Below are positions 61,801-64,000 of a stretch of 64,000 nt of DNA, in pieces. The DNA lies in assembly GCA_019828595.1 (NCBI GenBank), contig JAHQRK010000039.1, forward strand, positions 289,254 to 353,253, in the 5' to 3' direction. The position numbers and the translations under genes were made by a program. This DNA is from Aphanomyces cochlioides. Lineage: Eukaryota > Oomycota > Saprolegniomycetes > Saprolegniales > Verrucalvaceae. Under the pieces are notes generated by a model that worked only from the letters and a program-made list of their open reading frames with translations, did no database searches and was not told the DNA's origin. The first letter of the stretch is position 1; the number at the start of each line of letters is the position of its first letter.

Positions 61801-64000
61801 CATCGAGATGCATTTTGTGGGGTATGATTTGGACTATCGCGTGTTGATTTCGGACCAAGTTGATGCTTGGTCGTCCACCACACGAGCATGACACCTTTCA
61901 AACATGCCAGACGTGGCGAGTGGGTATCTCGATGGGGTCGAGATGTGCATGTGGCACGTGGGTACCAAAAGTGGAGAAAAAGTGGCATCGAGATGCATTT
62001 TGTGGGGTATGATTTGGACTATCGCGTGTTGATTTCGGACCAAGTTGATGCTTGGTCGTCCACCACACGAGCATGACACCTTTCAAACATGCCAGACGTG
62101 GCGAGTGGGTATCTCGATGGGGTCGAGATGTGCATGTGGCACGTGGGTACCAAAAGTGGAGAAAAAGTGGCATCGAGATGCATTTTGTGGGGTATGATTG
62201 GGACTATCGCGTGTTGATTTCGGACCAAGTTGATGCTTGGTCGTCCACCACACGAGCATGACACCTTTCAAACATGCCAGACGTGGCGAGTGGGTATCTC
62301 GATGGGGTCGAGATGTGCATGTGGCACGTGGGTACCAAAAGTGGAGAAAAAGTGGCATCGAGATGCATTTTGTGGGGTATGATTTGGACTATCGCGTGTT
62401 GATTTCGGACCAAGTTGATGCTTGGTCGTCCACCACACGAGCATGACACCTTTCAAACATGCCAGACGTGGCGAGTGGGTATCTCGATGGGGTCGAGATG
62501 TGCATGTGGCACGTGGGTACCAAAAGTGGAGAAAAAGTGGCATCGAGATGCATTTTGTGGGGTATGATTTGGACTATCGCGTGTTGATTTCGGACCAAGT
62601 TGATGCTTGGTCGTCCACCACACGAGCATGACACCTTTCAAACATGCCAGACGTGGCGAGTGGGTATCTCGATGGGGTCGAGATGTGCATGTGGCACGTG
62701 GGTACCAAAAGTGGAGAAAAAGTGGCATCGAGATGCATTTTGTGGGGTATGATTTGGACTATCGCGTGTTGATTTCGGACCAAGTTGATGCTTGGTCGTC
62801 CACCACACGAGCATGACACCTTTCAAACATGCCAGACGTGGCGAGTGGGTATCTCGATGGGGTCGAGATGTGCATGTGGCACGTGGGTACCAAAAGTGGA
62901 GAAAAAGTGGCATCGAGATGCATTTTGTGGGGTATGATTTGGACTATCGCGTGTTGATTTCGGACCAAGTTGATGCTTGGTCGTCCACCACACGAGCATG
63001 ACACCTTTCAAACATGCCAGACGTGGCGAGTGGGTATCTCGATGGGGTCGAGATGTGCATGTGGCACGTGGGTACCAAAAGTGGAGAAAAAGTGGCATCG
63101 AGATGCATTTTGTGGGGTATGATTTGGACTATCGCGTGTTGATTTCGGACCAAGTTGATGCTTGGTCGTCCACCACACGAGCATGACACCTTTCAAACAT
63201 GCCAGACGTGGCGAGTGGGTATCTCGATGGGGTCGAGATGTGCATGTGGCACGTGGGTACCAAAAGTGGAGAAAAAGTGGCATCGAGATGCATTTTGTGG
63301 GGTATGATTTGGACTATCGCGTGTTGATTTCGGACCAAGTTGATGCTTGGTCGTCCACCACACGAGCATGACACCTTTCAAACATGCCAGACGTGGCGAG
63401 TGGGTATCTCGATGGGGTCGAGATGTGCATGTGGCACGTGGGTACCAAAAGTGGAGAAAAAGTGGCATCGAGATGCATTTTGTGGGGTATGATTTGGACT
63501 ATCGCGTGTTGATTTCGGACCAAGTTGATGCTTGGTCGTCCACCACACGAGCATGACACCTTTCAAACATGCCAGACGTGGCGAGTGGGTATCTCGATGG
63601 GGTCGAGATGTGCATGTGGCACGTGGGTACCAAAAGTGGAGAAAAAGTGGCATCGAGATGCATTTTGTGGGGTATGATTTGGACTATCGCGTGTTGATTT
63701 CGGACCAAGTTGATGCTTGGTCGTCCACCACACGAGCATGACACCTTTCAAACATGCCAGACGTGGCGAGTGGGTATCTCGATGGGGTCGAGATGTGCAT
63801 GTGGCACGTGGGTACCAAAAGTGGAGAAAAAGTGGCATCGAGATGCATTTTGTGGGGTATGATTTGGACTATCGCGTGTTGATTTCGGACCAAGTTGATG
63901 CTTGGTCGTCCACCACACGAGCATGACACCTTTCAAACATGCCAGACGTGGCGAGTGGGTATCTCGATGGGGTCGAGATGTGCATGTGGCACGTGGGTAC
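34897..64000. repeat. Tandem satellite array, 185/183-bp monomers, about 158 copies, open at the right end
   Basis: Head-to-tail monomers run unbroken to the window end. Landmarks in one monomer are GGTATCTCGATGGGGTCGAG, TGTGGCACGTGGGTACC, AGTGGAGAAAAAGTGGC, GATGCATTTTGTGGGGTATG, ACTATCGCGTGTTGATTTCG and CCACCACACGAGCATGACAC. Two length forms differ by AA (ACCAAAAGTGG, 185 bp; ACCAAGTGG, 183 bp). Spacing arithmetic gives about 46 short forms among 103 monomers between 35.5 and 54.4 kb, and none in the next 50 monomers. Common variants are TGATTTGG/TGATTGGG and rare GTGCATG/GTACATG. Single-base or small indels occur near 35176 (4-nt deletion), 40973, 53682, 55860 and 58465. Copies are otherwise nearly identical. 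No CRISPR-like spacers and no gene are present. Confidence 0.97.

Noticed and set aside
34897..64000. Hundreds of 60-400-codon open frames on both strands of the array
   Set aside because: They repeat with the monomer, start mostly at TTG or GTG, end by frame shift at 185-bp monomers, and show no known domain. They are satellite by-products, not genes.
34897..64000. CRISPR-like array
   Set aside because: The repeats abut directly with no unique spacers, the monomer is 185 bp, and the genome is eukaryotic.

Overview
The window is eukaryotic nuclear DNA. Compact genes sit on both strands, interrupted by many very short GT-AG introns (mostly 40-50 nt), with convergent neighbours only 18-170 bp apart. 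The protein families seen (SulP with STAS and cyclic-nucleotide domains, FYVE and PX proteins, IQ/SAM/ankyrin proteins, a WD40+TPR protein), together with the intron style, suggest an oomycete, probably Saprolegniales-like. That assignment is inference, not proof.

Positions 1-27.8 kb form a gene-rich block. In order it holds: (1) a multi-exon protein with an inactive alpha/beta-hydrolase fold, six IQ motifs, a SAM domain and ankyrin repeats (+, 5' end outside the window); (2) a small PX-domain protein in five tiny exons (-); (3) a 5.6-6.7 kb island of non-autonomous DNA transposons; (4) a membrane-anchored gamma-glutamyl hydrolase (+); (5) a hypothetical protein (-); (6) a 1664-aa chromatin protein with an RFTS-like region, two bromodomains, DDT/WHIM-like segments and a C-terminal BRWD-like module (+); (7) a WD40+TPR DCAF/WDTC1-like protein (+); (8) a lysyl-tRNA synthetase with a predicted mitochondrial presequence (-), one of whose 11 introns has all the marks of a U12-type AT-AC intron; (9) a saccharopine-dehydrogenase-like oxidoreductase (+), divergent from (8); (10) an 851-aa SulP anion transporter with STAS and cNMP-binding domains (-); (11) a prolidase-type M24 peptidase (-). 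Exon-intron structures were worked out by hand from splice sites and reading-frame continuity.

Positions 27.8-34.9 kb are a decay zone. It holds a broken HtrA/trypsin-like protease, a broken FYVE/F-box-like gene, a copia-type Gag fragment, a nonsense-interrupted Ty3/gypsy integrase with a chromodomain, and a 5'-truncated LINE tail. The LINE lies inside a satellite monomer and is flanked by a 16-bp target-site duplication.

From about 34.9 kb to the window end (29.1 kb, continuing beyond it) the sequence is one head-to-tail satellite array of about 158 monomers. Two length forms (185 and 183 bp) are mixed in the left two thirds, while only 185-bp monomers occur to the right of about 54.4 kb. 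I see no credible host gene in it. The long open frames there follow from 183 being divisible by three. The window thus crosses from active chromatin through a transposon-rich border into a homogenised satellite, as at a centromere, subtelomere or heterochromatic knob edge (inference).
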